Assembly: GCA_902781215.1 (NCBI GenBank) | Contig: CACZIO010000037.1 | Span: 1 to 46,024, forward strand | Origin: an uncultured Lachnospiraceae bacterium | GTDB lineage: Bacteria > Bacillota > Clostridia > Lachnospirales > Lachnospiraceae | Direction of reading: 5' to 3' | DNA: 46,024 bases | Part shown: positions 39,069-46,024 of the stretch, piece after piece | How positions within the stretch are numbered: position 1 is the first letter of the stretch | How the letters are laid out: each line of letters opens with the position of its first letter | Translations under genes and position numbers: made by a program | The notes under the pieces: model-generated | Seen by the model: the letters and a program-made list of their open reading frames with translations, nothing else | Told to the model about the DNA's origin: nothing | Databases searched by the model: none

Positions 39069-41099
39069 TTACATGATGGATCCGGAGGCGGTAAAGCGCA
39101 GGGTGTCGCCGAGCCAGATGGTCCCGTAGCCCATGGGGGCCTCGTTGCGGACCCGTTCCTCGCGGATCTCGAGCTCGTCCGCCGCGCCCTGGGCCAGGGC
39201 CTTCTCACGGACGATGCGGCGGCCTTCTTTGCGCGCGAAGCTGAGCGCTTTCGCGCGGGAACTGAAGACCTGGCGGGTGTCCTGCGCGACGACCAGGGCG
39301 TCGCCGTAGTTGTCACCGGTGACGGGGCGGATCTCCACCTCCGCGATGGCGATCACGCGGCCGGTGACGGCGCCGACGGCGTTGGCGACCGCGGCGTGGT
39401 CGGGCAGGACGGCCTGCGTGCGGAGCATCTTCGCCACCCGGGGCAGGAAGATGTGGGTCGGGGCGCCGACGCCGACCAGCTTCGCGCGGGTCTCGAAGAT
39501 CTGCGGCAGGAAGCCGCGGACCCGGCGGCTGCCCGTGCGGGCCAGCTGCCAGGCGTAGTCGATGAGGGTCTCCATCTGGCTGTCGAAGGGTTTCTTTGCC
39601 AGAGGGTCGCATTCAGTCGTCAGGAGGATCCGGACAAGGTTTTTGTAGAGGCGCTCCGTGACCAGATCGTAGGCCTTCGCGGTGAGGTCCTCCACGGATT
39701 CCGCCTCGGAGCTGCGGACAAAGAAGGAGGCTGCGCAGGCCGAAGCCTCTCCGCAGTAGGCGTCGAAATCGCCGCGCAGGTGCATGAAGTCCGTGGGCGT
39801 CAGCCCGCATCGCAGGATGACCCGGGCTGATTCCAGCCGGGAGAAGTCCGCCGTGTAGATGTCCTTTCCCATGGCGGCGGCCGCCTTCTCGAAGGAGAGG
39901 GGGCCTTCCTGCAGGGCCCGGCAGAGGGCGTGCTCGCTGTTGTAGAAGCGGGTGTGGTCCGGATCCTCCGGCCCGATGTCCCGCAGGAGGATGAAGTGTT
40001 CGTGGAGCGGGGCGACATTGAGCCGGCCGGAGGCGTCCAGGGTGCGCAGGTCTTCCAGGACCTGGGGATATTCCGCGGCCAGCGAGCAGAGGGGCTGGAC
40101 GCGGGTCTTTGCCAGGCGGATCCTGCCTCCGCGGTCGTAGTAGATGCGGGTGTCCCCGCCCAGGCCGAAGGTGTCGACGTAGAGGCCCTTGACGAAGGTC
40201 TTCCAGTCGCCGACCTGGATGCCGTCCTGGGCCCGGCGGACGATGCGGTTTTTGACGATGGCGATGTCCGTCGTCGTGCCGCCCATGTCGACGACCAGGG
40301 CATTGGGGGCATCCGACAGGGTGCAGGCGCCGATGACACTGGCGGCGGGGCCGCACAGGAGCGTTTCGACCGGCCGCTCCGACGCGAAGGTCTCCGACAT
40401 CTGGGACCCGTCGCTGCGGATGATCGTGATCGGCACGTCGAGCTGATAAGATGCAAAGACCTCCCGGATGGCCGCCATGAAGGCGCAGACGACCGGGACC
40501 AGGCGGGCGTTGAGGAGGGCGCCGGCCCCGCGCCGGATGGCGTTGCGGTCCGCGAAGAGTGTGTTGCCCAGGATGACCGGCATGTCCGCGAAGGCCGGGA
40601 AGGACCGGATGATCTCCTGGGCCTTCAGCTCATAGGCCCCGCCGTGGTCCGCCGCGTAGAGCTGGACCACGCTGACGCAGTCGCAGTCCGCGAGGAAGGC
40701 GGGGATCTTCTCCCTGAAGGCAGCCCAGTCCGGCTCCTCCGATTCGGCCGGATCCGAGACGATGTGACAGTCCACCAGCATGATGTCATCCAGGGACCGG
40801 AAGCCGTAGCTGCGCCAGGTCTGTTTGAATACCTTGCGCGAGACGCCGAAAAAGATGATCTTGCCGCGCCCGCCCAGGTTCTCCACGCAGGCGTTGGTGG
40901 CCAGCGTCGTCGACAGCGCCGCCTGCCCGCACTCCCGCAGCAGGTCCTCCGGGAGCCGGCGCAGTGCCTCCGCGATGCCGATCTTGAGGTCGTGGTGGGT
41001 GGTCAGTGTCTTGGCCGAGGCCGCGACGGTCCCGCTCTCAAAATCATAGATCACGGCGTCCGTACACGTGCCGCCCGTATCAATGCCGATGCCTTTCAT
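39069..41099 (-). CDS. Hydantoinase/oxoprolinase-family (HyuA-like) ATPase
   Basis: A 676-residue HyuA-type protein with the ASKHA-like fold. Visible: GIDTGGTCTDAVIYD (4-18, phosphate loop 1), ALSTTLATNACVENLGGRG (about 61-79), FADRNAIRRGAGALLNARLV (about 197-216), VVDMGGTTTDIAIV (about 288-301, second phosphate loop) and DTFGLGGDTRI (about 329-339). HyuA proteins open lactam or amide rings, carboxylate ketones together with HyuB, or act as ATPases in activation systems. No hyuB is adjacent, so a classical hydantoinase is unlikely. Lying between two B12-regulated units and a corrinoid locus, it may serve corrinoid or methyl metabolism; that is inference. AAGGAG is 9 nt before the ATG. Confidence 0.82.
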   Translation of the reverse strand: MKGIGIDTGGTCTDAVIYDFESGTVAASAKTLTTHHDLKIGIAEALRRLPEDLLRECGQAALSTTLATNACVENLGGRGKIIFFGVSRKVFKQTWRSYGFRSLDDIMLVDCHIVSDPAESEEPDWAAFREKIPAFLADCDCVSVVQLYAADHGGAYELKAQEIIRSFPAFADMPVILGNTLFADRNAIRRGAGALLNARLVPVVCAFMAAIREVFASYQLDVPITIIRSDGSQMSETFASERPVETLLCGPAASVIGACTLSDAPNALVVDMGGTTTDIAIVKNRIVRRAQDGIQVGDWKTFVKGLYVDTFGLGGDTRIYYDRGGRIRLAKTRVQPLCSLAAEYPQVLEDLRTLDASGRLNVAPLHEHFILLRDIGPEDPDHTRFYNSEHALCRALQEGPLSFEKAAAAMGKDIYTADFSRLESARVILRCGLTPTDFMHLRGDFDAYCGEASACAASFFVRSSEAESVEDLTAKAYDLVTERLYKNLVRILLTTECDPLAKKPFDSQMETLIDYAWQLARTGSRRVRGFLPQIFETRAKLVGVGAPTHIFLPRVAKMLRTQAVLPDHAAVANAVGAVTGRVIAIAEVEIRPVTGDNYGDALVVAQDTRQVFSSRAKALSFARKEGRRIVREKALAQGAADELEIREERVRNEAPMGYGTIWLGDTLRFTASGSIM

Positions 41100-41395
41100 A
41101 TCCGGTGTCTCCTTTATTTATGCCTCACTGTTTATCTCAGTGGGGAAGAGCGCCGCTTTTATAAGCGGGACGTAAGAATCATGAGTGAGTCTTGAATGTC
41201 TTTTTCTCTTTTCCCTGTCTATTCTAATCTCTTTTGTCCATATGATTGTCATTATTTTTGTTTTAATGGGATAAATTTTGGAATTGCGGGATCATGGTCC
41301 TTCCAGGTGATGATGACAACTCAGCCTTTGCTGTAACATGAAAAATACGAAAATACAAAAAAAGCATAATAATTACAAAGAACAGCTGAAATCTG

Positions 41396-41404
41396 TGTTA
41401 TAAT
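41396..41404 (+). promoter_or_regulatory. Extended -10 promoter of the second B12 riboswitch
   Basis: TGTTATAAT (TG-n-TATAAT) 16 bp before the riboswitch; TTACAA at 41373-41378 is too far (20 nt) for a normal -35. The AT-rich stretch 41100-41395 holds nothing else I can identify. Confidence 0.6.
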
Positions 41405-41419
41405 GGCAGAAATTCAAAT

Positions 41420-41789
41420 CTTTCACAGCGCTCACAAGAGCTCAATAAGGAATCCGGTTGAAAACCGGAGCAGCCCCCGCTACTGTGAGGCAGACAAATC
41501 CCGTTCCAGATTGCCGGACATTTTCCGTACCGGACGACATCAGGGAAGTCACTGAGACATTATTCTCGGGAAGACAGGGAGAAGAGTGAAAAAAACGCTT
41601 GATAGCGTTTTTTCACTCCAGCATTTGTGCCGCGAGGCGGCCCAAATTGCATGATCCTTCAGAGAATATCGCCAATTTCAAAGCCCTTATATGTAAGGCT
41701 TTGAAATGCGAATTTCTCTTCAGGTTGCCGCTCTGACGAGCGGCATTATCAGAAAGGATGAAGCCAAGCCAGGAGACTTACTGTGAAAG
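41420..41789 (+). promoter_or_regulatory. Cobalamin riboswitch 2, with a repeat element inside the aptamer
   Basis: B12 aptamer parts in order: AAGGAATCCGG, TGAAAACCGGAGC, AGCCCCCGCTACTGTGAGG, TCAGGGAAGTCACTG, CTCGGGAAGACAGGG, then, after a 163-bp multi-hairpin repeat (41584-41746), GGATGAAGCCAAGCCAGGAG and ACTTACTG (B12 box). A perfect 9-bp closing helix, CTTTCACAG (41420-41428) with CTGTGAAAG (41781-41789), spans everything, so the element lies inside the aptamer, probably as an extra arm in a variable peripheral region. It should control cobT and cobQ, with a terminator at 42101-42132. Confidence 0.9.
41584..41746 (+). repeat. Multi-hairpin repeat element, copy 2 (inside riboswitch 2)
   Basis: H0 (41584-41618): GAGTGAAAAA-type arm with one bulged A, loop TGAT, ending in T6 before CACTC. 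H1 (41621-41650): ATTTG...CAAAT around GCCGC-GAG-GCGGC. H2 (41661-41719): long arm with AGAGAA/TTCTCT outside and an 11-bp ATTTCAAAGCC/GGCTTTGAAAT stem inside. H3 (41727-41744): GCCGCTC-TGAC-GAGCGGC, identical to copy 1 over 23 nt. Confidence 0.75.
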
Positions 41790-42100
41790 GAAAACGGCCT
41801 TCCTCGGTGGGAGGAAGAGACGGTCAGAGCAGAAGAAACAGGAACAAGAGACAAGTCCTGTCCATGGTCAGTTCATTGCTGCGGCGCATACTTATATTGC
41901 ATCGCTGCGGAGGAGACAGAGAGAACACAGGACTAGGACAGCCTGGATCCGACGCTTTTTTGACAGAATCAGAATCTGCGGGGGCATTCTGCAATCAGGG
42001 CGGAACGTCCCCGTTTCTATTTTACAAGCTGGATGCCGCCCATCCATACCGGACATGTTCATTTGTTGTTAAAAATCCCCAGTTTTTAGCATGATGATAT

Positions 42101-42132
42101 GACAAAAGCGGCATCTCCTGCCGCTTTTTGTC
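42101..42132 (+). terminator. Terminator in the cobT leader
   Basis: A 13-bp stem (GACAAAAGCGGCA with TGCCGCTTTTTGTC), 5-nt loop. It lies 49 bp before cobT and 310 bp after the riboswitch, so it is the likely expression platform. The stretch 41790-42100 between holds no convincing gene, only a REP-like GGAACGTCCCC near 42001. Confidence 0.85.
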
Positions 42133-42181
42133 TATGCGGATTTACGAAATTTGAAACTTCTTACGGGAGGTATAGAGAACA

Positions 42182-43480
42182 ATGGACACGTTTCAGGAGA
42201 AACTCCGGGAAAGGATGACGGAACAGGAACTGAATGAACTGCTGCAGGGAGTCCGCGGCGCGGACGCGGAGGCTGCACAGGCGGCGCGGCGGTACGTCGA
42301 GTCATTGGCGGCGCCGCCCGGAAGCCTGGGCAAGCTCACCGATGCAGCCATCCAGCTGGCCGGAATCACCGGCAGGGTGAATAACACTGTGAAGCGCAGG
42401 CGGATCATCGTCCTGTGCGCGGACAACGGGGTCGTCGAGGAGGGAGTCTCCTCCACACCGCCCATCGTCACCCTTTCCCAGGCTCTGAACATGACCAGGC
42501 ACCTGACCGGAATGTCCGCCATGGCCGCCCATTTTGGCTGCGATGTGGATGTCGTGGATGTCGGGATCGCGACGCCCTATGAGATTCCCCGGAATACCGG
42601 TGCTGAAAGTGCAGCAGAAGGGCATGCTGATTCGGATAATATCAGCATTTCCGCAGAAACGAAGTCTGGACAGAGAGCGGAATCTGTCGGACGGGCGGGA
42701 TCTGGAATCGTTCAGCGCAGGATTCGCCGTGGCACGGGCAACATTGCCAAGGAGCCCGCGATGACGCGTGAGGAGGCCATTGCTGCAATCGGTGTCGGGA
42801 TCGAGCGCGCCCGGAAGGCACATCAGGACGGGATTCAGGTGATCGGTGTCGGCGAGATGGGCATCGGCAATACGACGACATCCTCCGCGGTCCTCGCGGC
42901 ACTGACAGGCCTGGCTGTGGAGACCGTGACCGGTCGGGGCGGCGGGCTGACGGACGCCGCTTTCGCGAAAAAGAAACGGGTCATCGCAGACGCCTTAAAA
43001 CTCCACGGGCTGGACACGCAGAGGAGCGCCCGTCAGAATGCCTTTCGGCGGGAAGGAACGGATGGCACCGCGGAGGCTGACGGGGTGCCGGATGTCATCG
43101 ATATTCTGGCAAAGGTCGGCGGCCTGGACCTGGCGGCCATGTGCGGTGTTTTTCTCGGCGCTGCCATCTTCCGGATCCCGGTCGTCATCGACGGCTTTAT
43201 CTCCATCGTGGCAGCTCTCTGCGCCAAGAGAATCTGCCCGTTCAGCAGGGATTTTATGTTCCCATCCCATGCCTCGGAGGAGATCGGCTATATGCGCGCC
43301 GCCAGGGAACTCAAACTGGACCCCTGGCTTCAGCTGAACATGCGCCTGGGCGAGGGCAGCGGCTGCCCCCTGGCCTTCCAGGTCCTGGAAGCCGCCTGTG
43401 TGCTCATGAATGACATGGCAACTTTTGAGGAGGCGCAGATCGACGACGGGTACCTGGCGGAGATCCGCGCCATGCGGTAG
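42182..43480 (+). CDS. cobT: Nicotinate-nucleotide--dimethylbenzimidazole phosphoribosyltransferase
   Basis: Activates the lower ligand base of cobamides by moving phosphoribose from nicotinate mononucleotide to the base. Family motifs: LAAPPGSLGKLTDAAIQLAG (about 41-60), LCADNGVVEEGVSSTPP (about 79-95), GTGNIAKEPAMTREEA, GEMGIGNTTTSSAV (about 223-236), GRGGGLTD, and FSRDFMFPSHASEEIGYM (about 352-369) with the catalytic Glu region. The usual length is about 350; this has 432 because of two hydrophilic inserts, about 137-180 (Ser/Glu/Gly-rich) and about 282-305. GGGAGG lies 12 nt before the ATG. First gene after riboswitch 2; cobQ follows after 252 bp of hairpin array. It ends in TAG. Confidence 0.94.
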   Translation: MDTFQEKLRERMTEQELNELLQGVRGADAEAAQAARRYVESLAAPPGSLGKLTDAAIQLAGITGRVNNTVKRRRIIVLCADNGVVEEGVSSTPPIVTLSQALNMTRHLTGMSAMAAHFGCDVDVVDVGIATPYEIPRNTGAESAAEGHADSDNISISAETKSGQRAESVGRAGSGIVQRRIRRGTGNIAKEPAMTREEAIAAIGVGIERARKAHQDGIQVIGVGEMGIGNTTTSSAVLAALTGLAVETVTGRGGGLTDAAFAKKKRVIADALKLHGLDTQRSARQNAFRREGTDGTAEADGVPDVIDILAKVGGLDLAAMCGVFLGAAIFRIPVVIDGFISIVAALCAKRICPFSRDFMFPSHASEEIGYMRAARELKLDPWLQLNMRLGEGSGCPLAFQVLEAACVLMNDMATFEEAQIDDGYLAEIRAMR

Positions 43481-43482
43481 GA

Positions 43483-43700
43483 AACACCTGAGTCGGTTCT
43501 CCCGGTTCAAAAGAACCGCCTGTAACCGCTTGGGACGGTTCTCCCGGTACAAAAAACCACCGGGATCGATTTTCCCGATACAAAAGAATCGCCTGGTGCG
43601 ATTCTGTCGGTTCAAAAAAACCGATGAGATACGTCCCGGGTGGCTCACCGGGTGGCTCAAAAAGAGCCAGCTAGATACGTCCCTGGCGACTCACCAGGAG
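43483..43700 (+). repeat. Array of six related hairpins before cobQ
   Basis: Six imperfect units, each with different but complementary arms: CGGTTCT/AGAACCG (43494-43518), GGTT/AACC (about 43537-43557), CGATTTT/AGAATCG (43567-43591), TCGGTT/AACCGA (43607-43624), TGGCTC/GAGCCA (43653-43669), CCTGG/CCAGG (43682-43698). Loops often contain CCCGGTTCAAAA or a relative. GGGACGGTTCTCCCGGT (about 43532-43548) is the reverse complement of the core of the REP-like family. The last stem overlaps an AGGAGG box. Confidence 0.75.
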
Positions 43701-43705
43701 GATCA

Positions 43706-43729
43706 ATGACAAGCGAAGATACGGAGTAG
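43706..43729 (+). other. Seven-codon leader ORF in frame with cobQ
   Basis: ATG with a perfect AGGAGG box 4 nt upstream reads MTSEDTE then TAG, and the cobQ ATG follows 3 nt later in the same frame. CobQ has a weaker ribosome site (GGAG), so termination and reinitiation from this micro-ORF may set its translation. It could also be chance. Confidence 0.4.
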
Positions 43730-43732
43730 AAA

Positions 43733-45385
43733 ATGGTGAAAGCAATCATGATCCAGGGGACCATGTCCAATGCGGGCAAGAGCCTGCTGGCGGCTGGTCT
43801 GTGCCGGATCTTCCGGCAGGACGGCTACCGGGTCGCCCCTTTCAAATCCCAGAATATGGCCCTCAACTCCTACATCACAGCCGACGGGCTGGAGATGGGG
43901 CGGGCCCAGGTCATGCAGGCGGAAGCCGCCGGGATCGAGCCGGATGTCCGGATGAACCCGGTCCTGCTCAAACCCACCACAGATACCGGATCCCAGGTCA
44001 TTGTGCGGGGCGAGGTCCTGGGCGACATGGACGCCAGGAAGTATTTTTCCTACAAGAGGAGCCTCATGCCCATGATCCTGGAGTCCTATCGGTCTCTGGC
44101 TTCGGAGTATGATATCATTGTCATTGAGGGCGCCGGGAGCCCCGCCGAGATCAATCTGAAAAAGGATGACATCGTCAACATGGGGCTGGCAAAAGCGGTC
44201 GGCGCGCCGGTCCTGCTGGCCGGCGACATTGACCGGGGCGGGGTCTTTGCCCAGCTTCTGGGCACGCAGATGCTGCTGGATCCGGACGAGCAGGCCCTGC
44301 TCAAGGGCTTTATCATCAACAAATTCCGGGGCGACAAGACAATTTTGGATCCGGGGATCGCCATGCTGGAGGAGCGGGGCGGGATCCCGGTCGTCGGCGT
44401 GGTGCCCTACATGCAGCTGGACATCGACGACGAGGATTCCCTGGCGCCGCAGCTGGCGCAGACCAACCGGTCTCCGGCGGGGAAACCGGTGGAGATCGCG
44501 GTCGTCCGGATCCCCCACCTGTCCAACTTCACGGATTTTAATGTTTTTTCCAGAATCCCGGAGGTCGATCTGCGCTACGTGTCGCGGCCGGATGCCCTGG
44601 GCGATCCCGATATGGTCATTCTGCCGGGATCGAAGAATACCATGGCGGACCTGCGCTGGCTGCGTGAGAGCGGCATGGCGGCGGCGGTCGATGAGATGCG
44701 GCAGCGGGGACGCGTGATCTTCGGCGTCTGCGGCGGCTACCAGATGCTGGGCCGCTGGATCGCGGATCCGGACAGGACCGAGGAAGGCGGAACCGCGGAG
44801 GGACTGGGATACCTGAACCTGGAAACGGTTTTTTCTTCTGAAAAACGGCGCACCCGGGTCCGAGGCCGGATCGGGAACCTGCCGGGACCTCTGCAGGCCC
44901 TGGGCGGCATGGAGATCGAGGGCTATGAGATCCACATGGGCCGCACGGAAGCAGCCCGCAGGGATGCGTGCAGGAGCGCTTCAGGAGAGCCAGACGTGTC
45001 GCCTGATTCACATATTTCCTGCGAAAGCCGGGAAAATGCTGATATAGAGAGCGGGAAAACAACGACAAAGGCGGAGGCTTTCTGCCATATTCGGGACCTG
45101 CGCACGGAAGAGGAAGCTCCGGACGGAGCCGCGTGGGAAAATGTCTACGGGACCTACGTACACGGAGTCTTTGACGCACCCGGCGTCGCCCGCCGGATCT
45201 CGCAGATCCTGGCGGAGAGAAAAGGGTTTATGCTGGCGCAAGGGAACGAAAAAGGCACAGGAGCAGAAGCAGAGAATCCACTGACATATAAAGAGGTTCA
45301 GTATGATCTGCTGGCGGAAACGCTGCGGGAACATCTGGATATGCCGAAGATCTATAAGATTCTGGACGGTTCCATGGAGTCTTGA
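43733..45385 (+). CDS. cobQ: Cobyric acid synthase
   Basis: ATP- and glutamine-dependent amidation of the b, d, e and g side chains of adenosylcobyrinic diamide. The N-terminal P-loop domain has IQGTMSNAGKSLLAAGL (7-23), KSQNMALNSY (about 38-47) and VLLAGDIDRGGVF (about 161-173); the C-terminal glutaminase has the nucleophile C333 in GVCGGYQMLG and H477 in TYVHGVFD. An insert (about 405-445, Ser/Glu/Lys-rich) between the last two motifs makes it 550 residues instead of about 500. The start MVKAIMIQGT fits the family. It is downstream of cobT in the riboswitch 2 unit; no other corrin ring genes are in the window, so the rest of the pathway, if present, lies elsewhere. Confidence 0.95.
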   Translation: MVKAIMIQGTMSNAGKSLLAAGLCRIFRQDGYRVAPFKSQNMALNSYITADGLEMGRAQVMQAEAAGIEPDVRMNPVLLKPTTDTGSQVIVRGEVLGDMDARKYFSYKRSLMPMILESYRSLASEYDIIVIEGAGSPAEINLKKDDIVNMGLAKAVGAPVLLAGDIDRGGVFAQLLGTQMLLDPDEQALLKGFIINKFRGDKTILDPGIAMLEERGGIPVVGVVPYMQLDIDDEDSLAPQLAQTNRSPAGKPVEIAVVRIPHLSNFTDFNVFSRIPEVDLRYVSRPDALGDPDMVILPGSKNTMADLRWLRESGMAAAVDEMRQRGRVIFGVCGGYQMLGRWIADPDRTEEGGTAEGLGYLNLETVFSSEKRRTRVRGRIGNLPGPLQALGGMEIEGYEIHMGRTEAARRDACRSASGEPDVSPDSHISCESRENADIESGKTTTKAEAFCHIRDLRTEEEAPDGAAWENVYGTYVHGVFDAPGVARRISQILAERKGFMLAQGNEKGTGAEAENPLTYKEVQYDLLAETLREHLDMPKIYKILDGSMES

Positions 45386-45414
45386 GCTGTATCATCCTTG
45401 ACAAAAACGATTGT

Positions 45415-45453
45415 AAAAGAAAAACAACCGCCACTCGGCCAAGTGACGGTTGT
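45415..45453 (-). terminator. Terminator of the brnA gene, shared with cobQ
   Basis: ACAACCG-CACT pairs with AGTG-CGGTTGT with one mismatch; on the minus strand it runs into TTTTTCTTTT. Outer GTATCA/TGATAC arms may extend it. Confidence 0.75.
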
Positions 45454-45562
45454 CTGATACAGGTTTTCTGCATTGGATTCGCAGCGACTGACTGAGACCA
45501 GCCGCCTACCGTAGTGTTTATCTTAAACAGACGGTTAATATGTCGGAATAATTGGAAGCAGA

Positions 45563-45844
45563 TTACAGAACACGCTTGATTAAATTTGTATCCTGCAGTG
45601 CAAGATTCAGGAGCCGTGTGAGTACTGATTGATAGTTTTTACCAAAGGACCTTACAGTGCTTATATTTGACTGGCTGATCTGCACAGGAACGGTATCAAA
45701 CCGGTGAAATTGTGAAAGCATTTTTTCTGTCATTTGAGGGGAGTCCTCATCATACACAATCTCTCTGGACTCCAGTGCTTCGAGTTCCCTGATTTCCTCT
45801 TCTGATAACTCAGCTGATAATCCAGTCATCGTAACTTTCGCCAT
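45563..45844 (-). CDS. BrnA-like antitoxin
   Basis: A 93-residue small protein ending with a ribbon-helix-helix segment: VPVQISQSNISTVRSFGKNY (about 52-71) then SVLTRLLNLALQ, the layout of BrnA antitoxins, which bind the BrnT nuclease and repress their own operon. The N-terminal half is acidic (ELSEEEIRELEALESREIVY) and would cover the toxin. AGGAGG lies 7 nt before the ATG. The end of a brnT-like frame overlaps the first 35 bp on the same strand, as in brnT-brnA operons, but the toxin is truncated, so the antitoxin is orphaned. Confidence 0.78.
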   Translation of the reverse strand: MAKVTMTGLSAELSEEEIRELEALESREIVYDEDSPQMTEKMLSQFHRFDTVPVQISQSNISTVRSFGKNYQSVLTRLLNLALQDTNLIKRVL

Positions 45845-45912
45845 ACCGGTACCTCCTTTCCTCCATTTTATTTGCCTTTCTGGCAGATATAATGCGAACG
45901 GTATTCTGACTT
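45810..45912 (-). pseudogene. BrnT toxin remnant, C-terminal end only
   Basis: On the minus strand, in the frame overlapping brnA, the sequence reads NTVRIISARKANKMEERRYR and on to a TGA at 45810-45812. VRIISARKA with a following Glu-Arg-Arg-Tyr is the C-terminal signature of BrnT ribonuclease toxins. Upstream of about 45912 the resemblance stops abruptly and an in-frame TAA follows near 45954-45956, so only about the last third is left. The break coincides with what looks like an insertion-element end. Confidence 0.6.
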
Positions 45913-46024
45913 TTGAACAAACACTGGCGCATTCTCGTGACTTCAGTCGTGAGTTAGCCGGTCAACTATTAATTAATATCTTCATCAGTTACATGGCGAA
46001 TCCACATAAATACATAAATCTTAC
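45913..46024 (-). mobile_element. Possible right end of an IS605/TnpB-type element, cut by the window edge
   Basis: CTCGTGACT-TC-AGTCGTGAG (45934-45953) is a 9-bp hairpin of the kind found near the end of IS200/IS605-family elements. On the minus strand it is followed after about 18 nt by TTGTTCAA, matching the TTCAA-type cleavage sequence of some of these elements, and directly by the BrnT remnant. No transposase or TnpB sequence is visible in the 110 bp available (a short frame ending at 45969 is not recognised). Inference only. Confidence 0.35.

Noticed and set aside
41758-42094. Two overlapping plus-strand frames of about 100 codons between riboswitch 2 and cobT
   Set aside because: They begin in the B12 box of the riboswitch, are Arg/Ser-rich without pattern, and end before a leader terminator; this is untranslated leader.
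43483-43700. CRISPR-like array
   Set aside because: Units vary in length (about 30-45 bp) and arms, spacers are not unique sequences of constant length, and no cas gene is near.

Overview
The window is GC-rich DNA with strong AGGAGG-type ribosome sites, sigma-A-type promoters (TATAAT/TTGnnn), lipoprotein signals, ScpA, MnmA, a HelD-like helicase, YesN/YesM-type two-component proteins and corrinoid methyltransferases. This points to an anaerobic Gram-positive bacterium of the class Clostridia, most likely a Lachnospiraceae-like gut commensal. No rRNA, tRNA or CRISPR array was seen.

Layout. 1-919: end of a long Ala/Glu/Lys/Arg coiled-coil protein, open at the left edge. 1.15-3 kb (minus): pyrimidine salvage (cytidine deaminase, uridine phosphorylase) and a small conserved protein. 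3.1-6.7 kb (plus): DegV, a secreted Cys-phosphatase with a wall-type C-terminus, and an AEC permease. 6.9-8.35 kb (minus): ScpA with an unusually long acidic tail. 8.7-12.6 kb: a complete sugar ABC importer (ATPase, permease, lipoprotein). It is followed by a YesN-type response regulator broken by a frameshift, a cytosolic LytS/YesM-type kinase, and a double ABC-ATPase-like protein that has lost its ATP-binding motifs. 17.3-25.2 kb (minus): metallophosphoesterase remnant, membrane-anchored beta-helix protein, MATE transporter, MnmA and the HelD-like helicase. 25.7-26.3 kb: a lipoprotein. 26.4-34.8 kb: a corrinoid-dependent demethylation locus (AraC regulator, URO-D-type methyltransferase, PocR-AraC regulator, corrinoid protein, ferredoxin/ASKHA corrinoid activator, DUF2284 protein, MtaA-like methyltransferase). 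35.0-36.4 kb: a likely DUF3990/XRE toxin-antitoxin pair. 36.5-45.4 kb: cobalamin supply. Here a B12 riboswitch precedes an exported CbiK-like chelatase whose C-terminal domain lies behind an in-frame amber codon. A HyuA-like ATPase follows on the minus strand, and a second B12 riboswitch precedes cobT and cobQ. The right edge holds an orphan BrnA antitoxin, a BrnT remnant and what looks like the end of an IS605/TnpB-type element.

How it fits together: the methyltransferase locus needs cobamide, and the next block is a B12-sensing set of lower-ligand activation (CobT), cobyric acid amidation (CobQ) and tetrapyrrole chelation or handling (CbiK-like). The corrinoid activator reductively rescues the cofactor.

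The most unusual points are: (1) the second B12 riboswitch contains a 163-bp multi-hairpin repeat inside its aptamer, yet its 9-bp closing helix is intact across the insertion; (2) that repeat has other copies in the window with compensatory base changes; (3) the amber codon inside the CbiK-like lipoprotein gene; (4) the motif-less double ABC protein beside a sugar importer; (5) a REP-like family with core AGAACCGTCCC, arrayed as six hairpins before cobQ.
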